Shown here: one piece after another, positions 37,631 to 46,324 of the stretch
Layout: each line of letters starts with the position of its first letter
Numbering within the stretch: position 1 is the stretch's first letter
Assembly (NCBI GenBank): GCA_947494715.1
Contig: CANLWG010000017.1
Coordinates: 86,206-150,205 of the forward strand
DNA: 64,000 bases
Direction of reading: 5' to 3'
DNA from: an uncultured Flavobacteriaceae bacterium
Lineage (GTDB): Bacteria > Bacteroidota > Bacteroidia > Flavobacteriales > Flavobacteriaceae
The notes under the pieces: model-generated
Database searches by the model: none
What the model saw: only the letters and a program-made list of their open reading frames with translations
Told to the model about the DNA's origin: nothing
Position numbers and translations under genes: made by a program

Positions 37631-39076
37631 ATGCGAACACTTTTTTTTGCCATTTGTGCCCTATTTCTAACTACCTTGGAAATACAGGCACAAAACTCAC
37701 CGGACTGTAGAACCGCTATTCCTGTATGTGCCGACCAAGGTCCTTTATTCTTTGAAGCGGACGGTAGTGGGGACATCGATGATTTTGATCCCGATGTTAT
37801 TCGAAGATCAGGTTGTTTGGAAAAAGGAAGTGTAGCCTCCGCAAATATAGAGAACAACACCTCTTGGTTCGTGTTCAGGGCCGGAACCGGAGGACAAGTA
37901 GGTTTTGATATCGAAGCATTGCCGGTAGGAGGTTCCGGAACGGTCACCGCCGAGTGGGATTTTGCAGTTTATGGTCCTGATGTGGATTGCGCTGATATAA
38001 GTAATGGTACTGCGGAACCTATTCGCTGTAACTACGAGGTAAATGATACAAATTTTACGGGAATTGGGGTTAACCCGGAAAATGGACAACAGGGCGCTCC
38101 CTTTTTGATAGGCAGTCAGAATACCTATGATGAGTGGTTGGATGTACAACCTGGGGAAATCTATTATATCCTTATCAATAATTTCAACACCAATTTTGAT
38201 GGAGATCCAGAACCTTATTCCATCGTTTTTACTGGAAACTCTGTAGAAGATGATCAAAATACGGCATTGGACTGTACTCTACGTGATGAATTTTTAGGAT
38301 TGGATATTATTGCCTGTGAAGGTGATCCGGATATAACGCTTAGCGCATTGAACTCGCCTGCAGGTGCTGATATTGCCAATGTGGCTTGGACAGTAGACTA
38401 TGAGGACGATGGAGTTATTGACGATACCTTGACCGGTACCGGGCCCTTCGGCGCCGAATTGATTGTCGCTAGTCCAAATTCAGGGCGCTATTTCGCCGAG
38501 ATCACGACAATTACAGGTACCCCACCAACTGTTGCCGACGTTGGAGGAATTCTTATAACGTTTTATGGTATTCCCGTTTTGGATCGAGTAGATATCCTGG
38601 ACACGAATTTGTCCGAAGATCCAGATATGAACAATATTGAGATTTTTGTAGATGGGGACGGGGATTATGAATATGCCATTAATGGAGGTGAGTTTCAGGA
38701 CGATCCGGTTTTTAGGGATATTCCTCCAGGTTTAAATACGCTGATTATCAATGACAAGAATGGATGTGGTACCACGGAGCCTCTGGAGTTTCTGGTCGTA
38801 GGTTACCCCAAATTCTTTACGCCCAATGGGGACGGAATTCATGATGCATGGAACATACTGGGAATCGAGACGTTGAATGATCCGTTAGTATTTATATTTG
38901 ATCGCTACGGAAAGCTTTTAAAACAATTGAATGTTGCTACAATTGGGTGGGACGGTACCTTTAATGGTAGACCTATGCCTTCATCGGATTATTGGTTTAG
39001 GTTTGAATACTCCGAAGACGAGGAAGGGTTAGTGGTGGCAAAGACCAGAAAAGCACATTTTACGCTAAAGCGATAA
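37631..39076 (+). CDS. Second T9SS type B cargo protein, paralogue of the preceding gene
   Basis: A 481-residue secreted protein with a signal peptide (RTLFFAICALFLTTLEIQAQ) and the same architecture as its neighbour: an N-terminal domain SPDCRTAIPVCADQG, TSWFVFRAGTGGQVGFDI, WDFAVYGPDVDC, DEWLDVQPGEIYYILINNF; a shorter acidic middle rich in Asp; and a type B sorting domain PKFFTPNGDGIHDAW, IFDRYGKLLKQL, WDGTFNGRPMPSSDYWFRF, HFTLKR. The acidic Asp stretches may bind calcium. It is 129 bases after the first copy. The pair arose by tandem duplication and then diverged. Confidence 0.88.
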   Translation: MRTLFFAICALFLTTLEIQAQNSPDCRTAIPVCADQGPLFFEADGSGDIDDFDPDVIRRSGCLEKGSVASANIENNTSWFVFRAGTGGQVGFDIEALPVGGSGTVTAEWDFAVYGPDVDCADISNGTAEPIRCNYEVNDTNFTGIGVNPENGQQGAPFLIGSQNTYDEWLDVQPGEIYYILINNFNTNFDGDPEPYSIVFTGNSVEDDQNTALDCTLRDEFLGLDIIACEGDPDITLSALNSPAGADIANVAWTVDYEDDGVIDDTLTGTGPFGAELIVASPNSGRYFAEITTITGTPPTVADVGGILITFYGIPVLDRVDILDTNLSEDPDMNNIEIFVDGDGDYEYAINGGEFQDDPVFRDIPPGLNTLIINDKNGCGTTEPLEFLVVGYPKFFTPNGDGIHDAWNILGIETLNDPLVFIFDRYGKLLKQLNVATIGWDGTFNGRPMPSSDYWFRFEYSEDEEGLVVAKTRKAHFTLKR

Positions 39077-39082
39077 AAAATG

Positions 39083-39106
39083 GCGGCCATTTGGCCACCA
39101 TAACTA
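39083..39106. terminator. Weak hairpin between convergent genes
   Basis: TGGCGGCCA/GGCCACCA with one mismatch, between the T9SS cargo gene and the convergent porin gene. The T-run is poor, so efficiency is uncertain. Confidence 0.4.
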
Positions 39107-39129
39107 CTCTATATTAATTGTTATATTTC

Positions 39130-40635
39130 TTAAAAATTTAAGGTAAAGCCTAAGGTTACATTTGTATTTAACCTGTTCACGGCAGCTGGGGTGGTAAGGC
39201 CCGTATCAAAAAGAAATTCTGCCACGTCCCGTTCCGTTCTGCTTACGGCAAGATCAAGTCTACTGGCCCCAAAGGAATAACCAATACCTCCGGATATTCC
39301 CTGTAAGTCTCCTACGATATTCCCATCTTCATACGGACTTTGTTCAAAGCGGTATCCACCCCTAAGGCTAAAGCGCTCTATTCTATATTCTCCCCCGACC
39401 CTAAAAGAAGAGACCGCACCCAATTGATTGGAAATATCGGTATTTACCACTGCAAAGCTAGGATCGCTATCGGGTCTTAGCTCAGCTTGGGACATATCTT
39501 GATAGCCATAATCAAAACTCAGTAATCCGTTCTTCCCGAAAACTATGGCCAAGCTTCCTGTAATTTTTCCCGGAGTTTTGATTCTATAGACTTCAAATAG
39601 ATTAACTACGTTGAAATTGATAAAATTGATATCGTCATCGGCAAGGTCGGAGTTGATCCGTTGAGAAAGATCATCCGTCAATCGGTACCATGTTGGGGAT
39701 TGATAACTTCCTCCGATTCTAATGAATTCGTTCAATTTTGCAATAGCCCCTAAGCTAAACGAAAAGCCGGTACCTTCGGTATGTAAAAGATTATCAAAAG
39801 TGGTGAACTGGATCTCGGAATCGGCATCGTATCCATTTTCCGTAAATTGATCATATCTATCATAGACCAAATTATGGAAGTTCAATGAAGCACCCAGATA
39901 AAGGGTTTCCCGATATTGGGAAGCGACATTCAAGGTGAATCGGCTATTATAACCGGAAGTACTTCTTAAAAATTCCTGATTAACGGAACTATAGTCCGCA
40001 TTACTAATGTATGTGGTGTTGGCATCCTCTAATTCTGCTGGATCAATTATTCCACCATAGTAGCCAAGAAATGCCTGCTGATCGCCAAAACCTTGTGCAG
40101 CTCCTATATCCAAATAAGCTTCCTCTAAGAATTCACCGTCCTGCAGTAATATGGAGCCGAAAGGAACGCCTTGTGCAAAGTCCAAGAAATAATTATCTAT
40201 ACCCTGGTTGCTATCACCGGCAACGAAAAACTCGTTGTCAAAATTTTCCACCACATCATAGTTGACGGCGAGTGATAATTTTTTCCAATCGGCATCGGGA
40301 TTGGTACTTTTAAAAACGAACACGCCTCCCAATTGATTTAGATCCACATCATGGCTTATGGTTCCATTGGCACCATTAAAATAGCTGGCCGCATTGTCCA
40401 TAGTATAATGGGTGCCGGAAACCGAGAACAAACTATTATTAAAAACAGCTGAACCCGCAGGATTGGTATTTAGGGCGGACAAATCTCCTCCAAGAGCTCC
40501 AAAGGCTCCTCCCATTCCTTGAAAACGGGCGGTCCCCTGAATATTTTCCGTACTGTAGCGCAATACATCGCTAATGTTCTGGGCACTGGTTACTGCACAT
40601 GCCAGTAGCATGATGAAAGTTAAATGACTTTTCAT
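39130..40635 (-). CDS. FadL/OMPP1 family outer-membrane transport protein
   Basis: A 501-residue barrel with a signal peptide (KSHLTFIMLLACAVTSAQ). Its N-terminal motif NISDVLRYSTENIQGTARFQGMGGAFGALGGDLSALNTNPAGSAVF is the OMPP1/FadL/TodX opening that forms the hatch, in particular the Asn-Pro-Ala-Gly. The rest is beta-strands, with the C-terminal aromatic TLGFTLNF. In Bacteroidota such proteins are often called hemin receptors or hydrophobic-compound porins; the cargo is not known. It lies 42 bases after the GW-rich lipoprotein gene on the same strand, so they are likely an operon. Confidence 0.9.
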   Translation of the reverse strand: MKSHLTFIMLLACAVTSAQNISDVLRYSTENIQGTARFQGMGGAFGALGGDLSALNTNPAGSAVFNNSLFSVSGTHYTMDNAASYFNGANGTISHDVDLNQLGGVFVFKSTNPDADWKKLSLAVNYDVVENFDNEFFVAGDSNQGIDNYFLDFAQGVPFGSILLQDGEFLEEAYLDIGAAQGFGDQQAFLGYYGGIIDPAELEDANTTYISNADYSSVNQEFLRSTSGYNSRFTLNVASQYRETLYLGASLNFHNLVYDRYDQFTENGYDADSEIQFTTFDNLLHTEGTGFSFSLGAIAKLNEFIRIGGSYQSPTWYRLTDDLSQRINSDLADDDINFINFNVVNLFEVYRIKTPGKITGSLAIVFGKNGLLSFDYGYQDMSQAELRPDSDPSFAVVNTDISNQLGAVSSFRVGGEYRIERFSLRGGYRFEQSPYEDGNIVGDLQGISGGIGYSFGASRLDLAVSRTERDVAEFLFDTGLTTPAAVNRLNTNVTLGFTLNF

Positions 40636-40677
40636 GATTGAAAATTTTGTGATAAAGTTCTTGATGATTATATGGGC

Positions 40678-41988
40678 TTAATTTCTTCTACCTCCACTAC
40701 TTCTACCACTGGAAGACCTACTACCAGATGATCTTGAAGACCCTCCGGAGCTTCTATAGCTTCCCCCAGAGCTTCTGGAACTGCCTCCAGAGCGGTAGCT
40801 TCCACTGCTCCTTGAGCTTGAACTTCGACTTCCTGAGGAGCGGTAACTGCCCGTTCTGGGTGACGAACTTCTATAAGATTGGCTGCTTCGTGAGCTCGAA
40901 CCTCTGTACGCACTGCTACTTCTTGTACGACTTCCTGAGCTACTGTAACCTGAACTTCTAGGCGCAGTAGTTCTGGATCCGCTCCTATAGGTGCCATTTC
41001 TAGAAGTTCCACTTCTGTAGGTCTGGCTCCTTGAAGAACTATTATATCTAGGTACGGCCCGAGTACTTCTACTTGTCCTATACGCTCTATTTCTGTCTAC
41101 GCCTACAGTTCTTCTTGCTGTAGTTCCGCTTCTATAATTTCTTGAGTTTCTGGTAGTACTATTTCGAGTTACAGCGGACCGGGACCTTGTACCATTGGTT
41201 CTATATCTAGGAGACGTACCTCTTGTCCTTACATTATTGGACCTACTTCGCAAAGCATTTCTGCCTGTGCCGGCTATGGCATTCCTATTGTAGTAGCCAC
41301 GTCTACCTCTGTTAAAGGCATAGCTTCTATTACGGCCGTAATAACCGCCCCAGCCCCAGTTGTTCCAACCCCAGCCGTAGCCTCCGCCCCAGCCCCAGTT
41401 GTTCCAGCCAAAGCCTCCGCCCCAGCCCCAACGATTCCATCTCCATGGGTTGTTCCAGCCCCAACCGTAGCCTCCGCCCCAGCCAAAGCCTCCGCCCCAG
41501 AGCCATGGGTCGTTCCAACCCCAGCCGAAGCCTCCGCCCCAGCCCCAGGCACCACCCCAGCCCCAGTTGTTGTCGTATACATTGATATTTACGCTAGTGG
41601 CATTGTCTCCCCATCCTGCATAACCTACATAATCATTCTCATTGTTGTCAAAATAGTCGGTCAACTGATCTTGGTTGGCAATACTATCGTTCTCAACGGT
41701 ACTGTAGGAATCTATATCCGTAAAAATTTCGTCTTCCAGAATTTCCTCGACCTGATCTGCCTTTTGCCCAAAGTAATCCGCATAGGTGTTACCTTCCTTT
41801 TGTTTTTTGACCGACCTACCTTGTTGTGGATTTTTCTCAACAACGCGGACATCGTCACTGCTATAAATACCATCATTATCGTAATAGGAAGCCTGTTGAT
41901 AGGATCCACAGGAAACGACTAAAAAACCGATAATAATGGCAAAGGCCAATGGGTATATTTTGTGGTGGGGTAGAGAACGCATCATCAT
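40678..41988 (-). CDS. Low-complexity lipoprotein: Gly/Trp-rich core and Ser/Arg-rich tail
   Basis: The 436-residue protein starts with a lipoprotein signal (PLAFAIIIGFLVVSC, lipobox VVSC, Cys near residue 27). An acidic segment of ~110 residues follows, then a Gly/Trp-rich block at ~145-230 made of repeats like GWGGGFGWGW, NNWGWGGGYGW and NPWRW, then a basic Ser/Arg/Gly tail of about 200 residues (YRSGTSRNG, SSRSSGSYRSGG). The charges switch from acidic to strongly basic. It should be anchored in the outer membrane. Function is unknown; a role in surface structure or polysaccharide binding is a guess. It is upstream of the FadL-type gene. Confidence 0.8.
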   Translation of the reverse strand: MMMRSLPHHKIYPLAFAIIIGFLVVSCGSYQQASYYDNDGIYSSDDVRVVEKNPQQGRSVKKQKEGNTYADYFGQKADQVEEILEDEIFTDIDSYSTVENDSIANQDQLTDYFDNNENDYVGYAGWGDNATSVNINVYDNNWGWGGAWGWGGGFGWGWNDPWLWGGGFGWGGGYGWGWNNPWRWNRWGWGGGFGWNNWGWGGGYGWGWNNWGWGGYYGRNRSYAFNRGRRGYYNRNAIAGTGRNALRSRSNNVRTRGTSPRYRTNGTRSRSAVTRNSTTRNSRNYRSGTTARRTVGVDRNRAYRTSRSTRAVPRYNSSSRSQTYRSGTSRNGTYRSGSRTTAPRSSGYSSSGSRTRSSSAYRGSSSRSSQSYRSSSPRTGSYRSSGSRSSSSRSSGSYRSGGSSRSSGGSYRSSGGSSRSSGSRSSSGRSSGGRRN

Positions 41989-42080
41989 AGTAATTTTAAT
42001 TGTTGGACATATTAAAAATAACTAGTTTTACCGAATTATTTTGCTTACACATGCACAAGTTTTGTGCCAAACTACGGATA

Positions 42081-43556
42081 ATGGGTAAAAATTTGACGAA
42101 GCGTAGCGAGGATTATTCCAAATGGTATAACGAACTAGTCGTAAAGGCTGATTTGGCGGAAAACTCGGGAGTTAGGGGATGTATGGTCATTAAACCCTAT
42201 GGTTTTGGCATCTGGGAGAAAATGCAAGCCGGATTGGACAAGATGTTTAAGGAAACGGGGCATGAGAATGCCTATTTTCCGTTGTTCATACCAAAATCAT
42301 ATTTGAGCAAGGAGGCCAGTCATGTAGAGGGATTTGCCAAGGAGTGTGCCGTAGTTACGCATTATAGATTGAAAAATGCCGAGGACGGTAGCGGTATCAT
42401 TGTAGATCCCGAGGCGCGTTTGGAAGAAGAACTTATCGTTAGACCTACCTCGGAGACCATTATTTGGGATACCTATAGAAAATGGATCCAATCCTATAGG
42501 GATTTGCCTCTTTTGATAAATCAATGGGCAAATGTAGTGCGGTGGGAGATGCGGACACGATTGTTTTTACGCACTGCCGAGTTCCTTTGGCAGGAAGGAC
42601 ATACCGCACATGAAACTGAGAATGAGGCTATCGAAGAAGCGGAGAAAATTATGCACCTATATGCCGAATTTGTCGAGGAGCACATGGCCGTACCGGTCAT
42701 AAAAGGAATTAAAACTGAGAGCGAGCGCTTTGCCGGTGCCGTAGAGACCTATTGTATTGAAGCGTTGATGCAAGATGGCAAGGCCCTTCAAGCCGGGACA
42801 TCACACTTTTTAGGGCAGAATTTTGCCAAGGCCTTTGATGTTAAATTTGCCACTAGGGATGGAAAACAGGAACACGTATGGGCCACATCTTGGGGAGTTT
42901 CCACCCGACTTGTGGGGGCATTGATCATGACCCATAGTGATGACAATGGACTTGTCCTTCCTCCCAAATTAGCACCGATTCAAGTGGTAATTGTGCCCAT
43001 TTATAAGGGAATGGAGCAATTGGATGCCATTTCCAAAAAAGTAGATCCACTTGTAAAAGAGCTACGTAACAAGGGAATATCGGTGAAGTATGACAACCGG
43101 GATACCCATAAACCGGGCTTTAAATTCAATGAATACGAATTAAAAGGGGTGCCTGTACGTTTGGCCATTGGTCAGCGCGATATGGAAAATGGCACTTATG
43201 AAGTGGCACGGAGGGATACTTTGGAAAAGGAGACCGTTGCAATGGATGAGGTAATCTCCAAAATCGAGTTCTTATTGGCCGACATCCAAACCAATATATA
43301 TCAAAAAGCATTGGAATTTAGGACGGCACACATTACCGAGGTCGATTCCTATGACGAGTTCAAAACCGTTCTGGAAGAAAAGGGAGGGTTTATCTTGGCA
43401 CATTGGGACGGTACGCTGAACACCGAAGACCGCATTAAGGAAGAGACCAAGGCCACTATTCGCTGTATTCCCATTGATGCAAAGGCAGAAGCCGGAAACT
43501 GCATGGTTACGGGCAAACCTTCCTCTAAAAGGGTACTGTTCGCCAAAGCCTATTAA
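42081..43556 (+). CDS. proS: Prolyl-tRNA synthetase (archaeal/eukaryotic type)
   Basis: The 491-residue class II synthetase charges tRNA-Pro. It starts [20 protein letters not shown], has motif 2 in [34 protein letters not shown] nearby, and ends in RVLFAKAY with the C-terminal Tyr typical of the ProS type 3 group, which lacks the bacterial editing insert. I start at 42081; a TTG at 42000 would leave only 11 bases to the divergent lipoprotein gene and add residues not seen in the family. It is followed after 109 bases by the tRNA-Glu pair. Confidence 0.96.
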   Translation: MGKNLTKRSEDYSKWYNELVVKADLAENSGVRGCMVIKPYGFGIWEKMQAGLDKMFKETGHENAYFPLFIPKSYLSKEASHVEGFAKECAVVTHYRLKNAEDGSGIIVDPEARLEEELIVRPTSETIIWDTYRKWIQSYRDLPLLINQWANVVRWEMRTRLFLRTAEFLWQEGHTAHETENEAIEEAEKIMHLYAEFVEEHMAVPVIKGIKTESERFAGAVETYCIEALMQDGKALQAGTSHFLGQNFAKAFDVKFATRDGKQEHVWATSWGVSTRLVGALIMTHSDDNGLVLPPKLAPIQVVIVPIYKGMEQLDAISKKVDPLVKELRNKGISVKYDNRDTHKPGFKFNEYELKGVPVRLAIGQRDMENGTYEVARRDTLEKETVAMDEVISKIEFLLADIQTNIYQKALEFRTAHITEVDSYDEFKTVLEEKGGFILAHWDGTLNTEDRIKEETKATIRCIPIDAKAEAGNCMVTGKPSSKRVLFAKAY

Positions 43557-43582
43557 AACAGGCAAAAAATAAGAATCCGTTG

Positions 43583-43612
43583 TTGCGATAGTTAAAAATA
43601 ATTGTATTTTTG
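43583..43612 (+). promoter_or_regulatory. Bacteroidota-type promoter before the tRNA-Glu genes
   Basis: TTG at 43583-43585 and TATTTTTG at 43605-43612 are 19 bases apart, a good match to the -33/-7 consensus. The first tRNA starts 53 bases further on. Confidence 0.65.
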
Positions 43613-43665
43613 CACCCGCTTGAATGGTATTAATATCATAAAAGTTTGCATTTTTGCATGGTAAT

Positions 43666-43737
43666 GGCCCGTTCGTCTAGGGGTTAGGACGCCAGGTTTT
43701 CATCCTGGTAACAGGGGTTCGATTCCCCTACGGGCTA
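43666..43737 (+). tRNA. tRNA-Glu (anticodon TTC), first copy
   Basis: A 72-base cloverleaf. The acceptor GGCCCGT pairs with ACGGGCT with one G-T pair at the end. The D-arm GTC...GAC, anticodon arm CCAGG-TTTTCAT-CCTGG with anticodon TTC, and T-arm AGGGG-TTCGATT-CCCCT are all present. The discriminator is A and CCA is not encoded. It is identical to the second copy 150 bases on. Confidence 0.97.
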
Positions 43738-43815
43738 CAAGGTTTAATGGATAATGAATAGGGAATAGTCAAAATTGGATATTTTCATTTTTAACGGCCC
43801 ATTTTTCATTAATTA

Positions 43816-43887
43816 GGCCCGTTCGTCTAGGGGTTAGGACGCCAGGTTTTCATCCTGGTAACAGGGGTTCGATTCCCCTACGGGCTA
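43816..43887 (+). tRNA. tRNA-Glu (anticodon TTC), second copy
   Basis: A 72-base cloverleaf identical to the first copy, with anticodon TTC in CCAGG-TTTTCAT-CCTGG. A 78-base spacer without a clear promoter separates the two, so they are probably cut from one transcript. The rpsT start is 46 bases downstream. Confidence 0.97.
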
Positions 43888-43932
43888 CTTAAAGGTATGG
43901 GCAAAGACCCTAAAACATAACATATATTTGAG

Positions 43933-44184
43933 ATGGCAAATCATAAATCTGCATTAAAGAGAATACGAAGAAACGAGGCGGTTCGCTTAAGAAATAGGTA
44001 TCAGCACAAGACCACACGTAACGCTATTAAGAAATTGCGTGCCGAAGAGAAGAAAAAGGATGCCGAAGCTATGTTACCCGGTGTTGTTAGTATGATCGAT
44101 AGATTGGCCAAGCGCAATATCATTCATGCCAATAAGGCCGCTAATTTGAAGAGTAAGTTGGCCAAGCACGTGGCCGCTCTTTAA
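43933..44184 (+). CDS. rpsT: 30S ribosomal protein S20
   Basis: An 83-residue, very basic protein of the small ribosomal subunit that binds 16S rRNA. It has the S20 opening [27 protein letters not shown] and the C-terminal helix [20 protein letters not shown]. The length is normal. It follows the tRNA-Glu pair and is probably transcribed with it. A hairpin terminator lies 28 bases after the stop. Confidence 0.97.
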   Translation: MANHKSALKRIRRNEAVRLRNRYQHKTTRNAIKKLRAEEKKKDAEAMLPGVVSMIDRLAKRNIIHANKAANLKSKLAKHVAAL

Positions 44185-44211
44185 GCATTCTTATCTTAAA
44201 AGAAATTTAGA

Positions 44212-44241
44212 ACAACGCCTTTTCAAAGGGCGTTTTTTGTT
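44212..44241 (+). terminator. Intrinsic terminator after rpsT
   Basis: Stem AACGCC/GGCGTT with AAAGG/CCTTT extension around TTC (44214-44234), followed by TTTTTG. Confidence 0.88.
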
Positions 44242-44435
44242 TCCAAGGTCCACCTGCATTGGATGTAGGGCTGTTTAAGGCTAATACTGCCCTACAATTT
44301 CCCATTTTACATATGAGTTTTTTGAAGTCCCTTCAAAACTATTTGAGGCTCTTATTATGTTAAAATTTTTACCATTGAGGCAACTCTTAACACATTTTTC
44401 AATCTATACTATTAAATAAGTTTAAAATGTATACT

Positions 44436-45431
44436 ATGAAAAAGTACCTCAGATCACAAAGTATTCTTCTTCTTTCTTTCTTCGCCCTTATGGCCGTATC
44501 CTGTCTAAGCGATGACAATGGCGGTATTCAAAGGCCTCAAGAAAATATTGCCGATATAGTAAAGTCAATAGACGACTTATCACTTTTAGAGTCGGCCCTT
44601 GAAAGAGCGGACTTAGTTTCCAATTTGGAAGAATTGGGCTCTTTTACGCTTCTGGCACCTACAAATGAAGCCTTTACTACATTTTTGGAGGACAATGATT
44701 TTGCGGATATAGATGCCATACCTGTGGACGTCCTTAGGCAGGTATTGTTGAACCATGTATTGGTTGGAGAGTTTCGTTCAACCAATCTGATAGGTCAATC
44801 TGGATATGTAAGATCTTTTGCGGTGGGCCCCGTCACGGATACCAGAATGAGCATGTATGTTGACGGAACTGATGGTATTGGTTTCAACAATGTGGCAAAA
44901 GTTACCCAAGGTGGTAGGGACATTGCAGCCTCCAATGGCTCTATCCATATTGTTGATGGGGTAATAGAACTGCCCACTTTGGTAACTTTTGTATTGGCCG
45001 ATACCAATTTTAGGGATCTGGAAACAGCCTTGACCGCGGCCACTCCCTCTGTAGACTATATTATGCTATTGTCAGAAACAGGCCTACTTACCTTGTTCGC
45101 TCCTTTGGACAACGCCTTTGACACGCTTTTGTCCGGTAATCCGGATTGGAACTCCCTAGATGATATAGATGAGGACCTGTTGAATGCTGTATTGGCGCAT
45201 CATGTTATAGGGGGTGCCAATATTGTTTCAACGGATATAGAAAACGACGAAGAATCTCCCGCTACTTTGGAAGGTGATGTTCTTACCTTTACCGTTACGA
45301 GCAATAATACTATATTGATTACTGATGGAAGTGATAATACCGATACTACGGTAACTGCAGCGGACATTCAGGCTTCAAATGGGGTGTTGCATGTCATTAA
45401 TAGGGTGATGATCCCAAATACCGAAAACTAA
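44436..45431 (+). CDS. Fasciclin-domain lipoprotein, two FAS1 domains
   Basis: The 331-residue protein has a lipoprotein signal (SILLLSFFALMAVSC, lipobox MAVSC) and then two FAS1 domains. The first (residues ~40-180) shows LSLLESALERADLVSNL, FTLLAPTNEAFTTFL and NGSIHIVDGVIELP. The second (~185-330) shows FRDLETALTAATPSVDYI, LTLFAPLDNAF, LNAVLAHHVIGG and NGVLHVINRVMIP. FAS1 domains serve cell adhesion and protein interaction. It is probably displayed on the outer membrane. ATGs at 44427 and 44436 are both possible. It converges with the HEAT-repeat gene. Confidence 0.93.
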   Translation: MKKYLRSQSILLLSFFALMAVSCLSDDNGGIQRPQENIADIVKSIDDLSLLESALERADLVSNLEELGSFTLLAPTNEAFTTFLEDNDFADIDAIPVDVLRQVLLNHVLVGEFRSTNLIGQSGYVRSFAVGPVTDTRMSMYVDGTDGIGFNNVAKVTQGGRDIAASNGSIHIVDGVIELPTLVTFVLADTNFRDLETALTAATPSVDYIMLLSETGLLTLFAPLDNAFDTLLSGNPDWNSLDDIDEDLLNAVLAHHVIGGANIVSTDIENDEESPATLEGDVLTFTVTSNNTILITDGSDNTDTTVTAADIQASNGVLHVINRVMIPNTEN

Positions 45432-45455
45432 AATTTGTTGTATCGGAGAAGATAT

Positions 45456-45480
45456 CGGGGGCGCCTATTGGGTGCCCCTT
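45456..45480. terminator. Hairpin between convergent FAS1 and HEAT genes
   Basis: GGGGCGCC-TATT-GGGTGCCCC type stem at 45457-45478, immediately before the stop of the minus-strand HEAT gene. Only a short T/A run follows. Confidence 0.55.
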
Positions 45481-46238
45481 CAATTAAAATTCTGGTCGAT
45501 ATGGGTTAAGGCTTGCTGTTGCGATAAAAAGGCAAAGTTCGCATAGCGATGATGCACATCCACTATTTCATCCAAGGCTGATTTAACAAGTTCCGTATTA
45601 TCCCATGTTTTCAATGTGCCTACTACAGTTTCCAGACACCCTTTTTTGTAAGCGATTTGCCCGAGCACGTGGATCAGCGTATTACGCACACGTGGAGCTT
45701 TATCATGCTGCAGCTTTTCCAAAAGAGGTAGAATATCCTCTGGATGGGTACGCCCTCTTAACTCAATACCATGACAGATTTCACGCCGTATTTCCTTATC
45801 CGGATGCCCAAGGTATTTTTTTGCCCATTTAAGTGTAGGTATGGGATTTTTTGCACCCATTTTCTTTAGGGAACCTATTACGGCGTTCCGTACAGAATGG
45901 TGGTCATCGAATAAACCTATTTCAAAAAAGTGTCGTACTACTTCAAAGTTGAACATACCGATTTCCCCTGCGGCATTTACGGTTGTTTGTCTGACCTTTG
46001 GATTATCCGACTTCAATAATGCATCGAGAACCCCAATGATTGCTCTTCTGCTTTCTTCCGTAGTCCTATATAGTTTACCAATGGCCAAATACCCCGTTTT
46101 ACGAATATAAGTATCCTCATCCGAGAAATAGCGGCGGATTTTATCTAATTGGTTACTCGAAATGGCCTCGTAAATTTCCTTGTTGATGGTATCCACCAGT
46201 AACGTACGTTCTGATTTGGATAAATCATAAAATCCCAT
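45480..46238 (-). CDS. HEAT-repeat domain protein
   Basis: A 252-residue cytoplasmic protein made of helical HEAT repeats, seen as IRKTGYLAIGKLYRTTE, VRQTTVNAAGEIGMFNF, VRNAVIGSLKKMGAKNP, IRREICHGIELRGRTHP and VRNTLIHVLGQIAYKKG. Such a scaffold binds other proteins or, in PBS-lyase-like proteins, pigments; no partner can be named. It lies directly before the terminator and rho gene, on the same strand as rho, with an 87-base gap. Confidence 0.85.
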   Translation of the reverse strand: MGFYDLSKSERTLLVDTINKEIYEAISSNQLDKIRRYFSDEDTYIRKTGYLAIGKLYRTTEESRRAIIGVLDALLKSDNPKVRQTTVNAAGEIGMFNFEVVRHFFEIGLFDDHHSVRNAVIGSLKKMGAKNPIPTLKWAKKYLGHPDKEIRREICHGIELRGRTHPEDILPLLEKLQHDKAPRVRNTLIHVLGQIAYKKGCLETVVGTLKTWDNTELVKSALDEIVDVHHRYANFAFLSQQQALTHIDQNFN

Positions 46239-46269
46239 TCCAACTTGTTTGATTCACTTAATTTACAAA

Positions 46270-46305
46270 CAAAAAACCCGATGACATGGAGCATCGGGTT
46301 TTTTA
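46270..46305 (-). terminator. Intrinsic terminator between HEAT and rho genes
   Basis: Stem AAAAAACCCGATG/CATCGGGTTTTTT around ACATGGAG, with an A-run on the plus-strand 5' side that reads as a T-run on the minus strand. This end is close to the HEAT gene start region; as a minus-strand hairpin it lies just after the rho stop. Confidence 0.7.
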
Positions 46306-46324
46306 ATCTTTTCAACAATTGAAT

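Noticed and set aside
37498..37947. 149-codon minus-strand frame overlapping the second T9SS cargo gene
   Set aside because: Most of it is antisense to a clear secreted protein with a signal peptide and a sorting domain. Only the intergenic tail is noted as a possible remnant.
40668..41012. 114-codon minus-strand frame rich in Glu, Ala and Val
   Set aside because: It is an alternate frame of the Ser/Arg-rich tail of the lipoprotein gene. The repeats keep several frames open.
41274..41582. 102-codon Gly/Ala/Thr-rich minus-strand frame
   Set aside because: An alternate frame of the Gly/Trp block of the same lipoprotein; the composition comes from the repeat.
43923..43930. TATATTTG just before rpsT
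   Set aside because: It matches the -7 consensus, but it is two bases before the start codon, so a transcript start would fall inside the gene. No -33 TTG is present.
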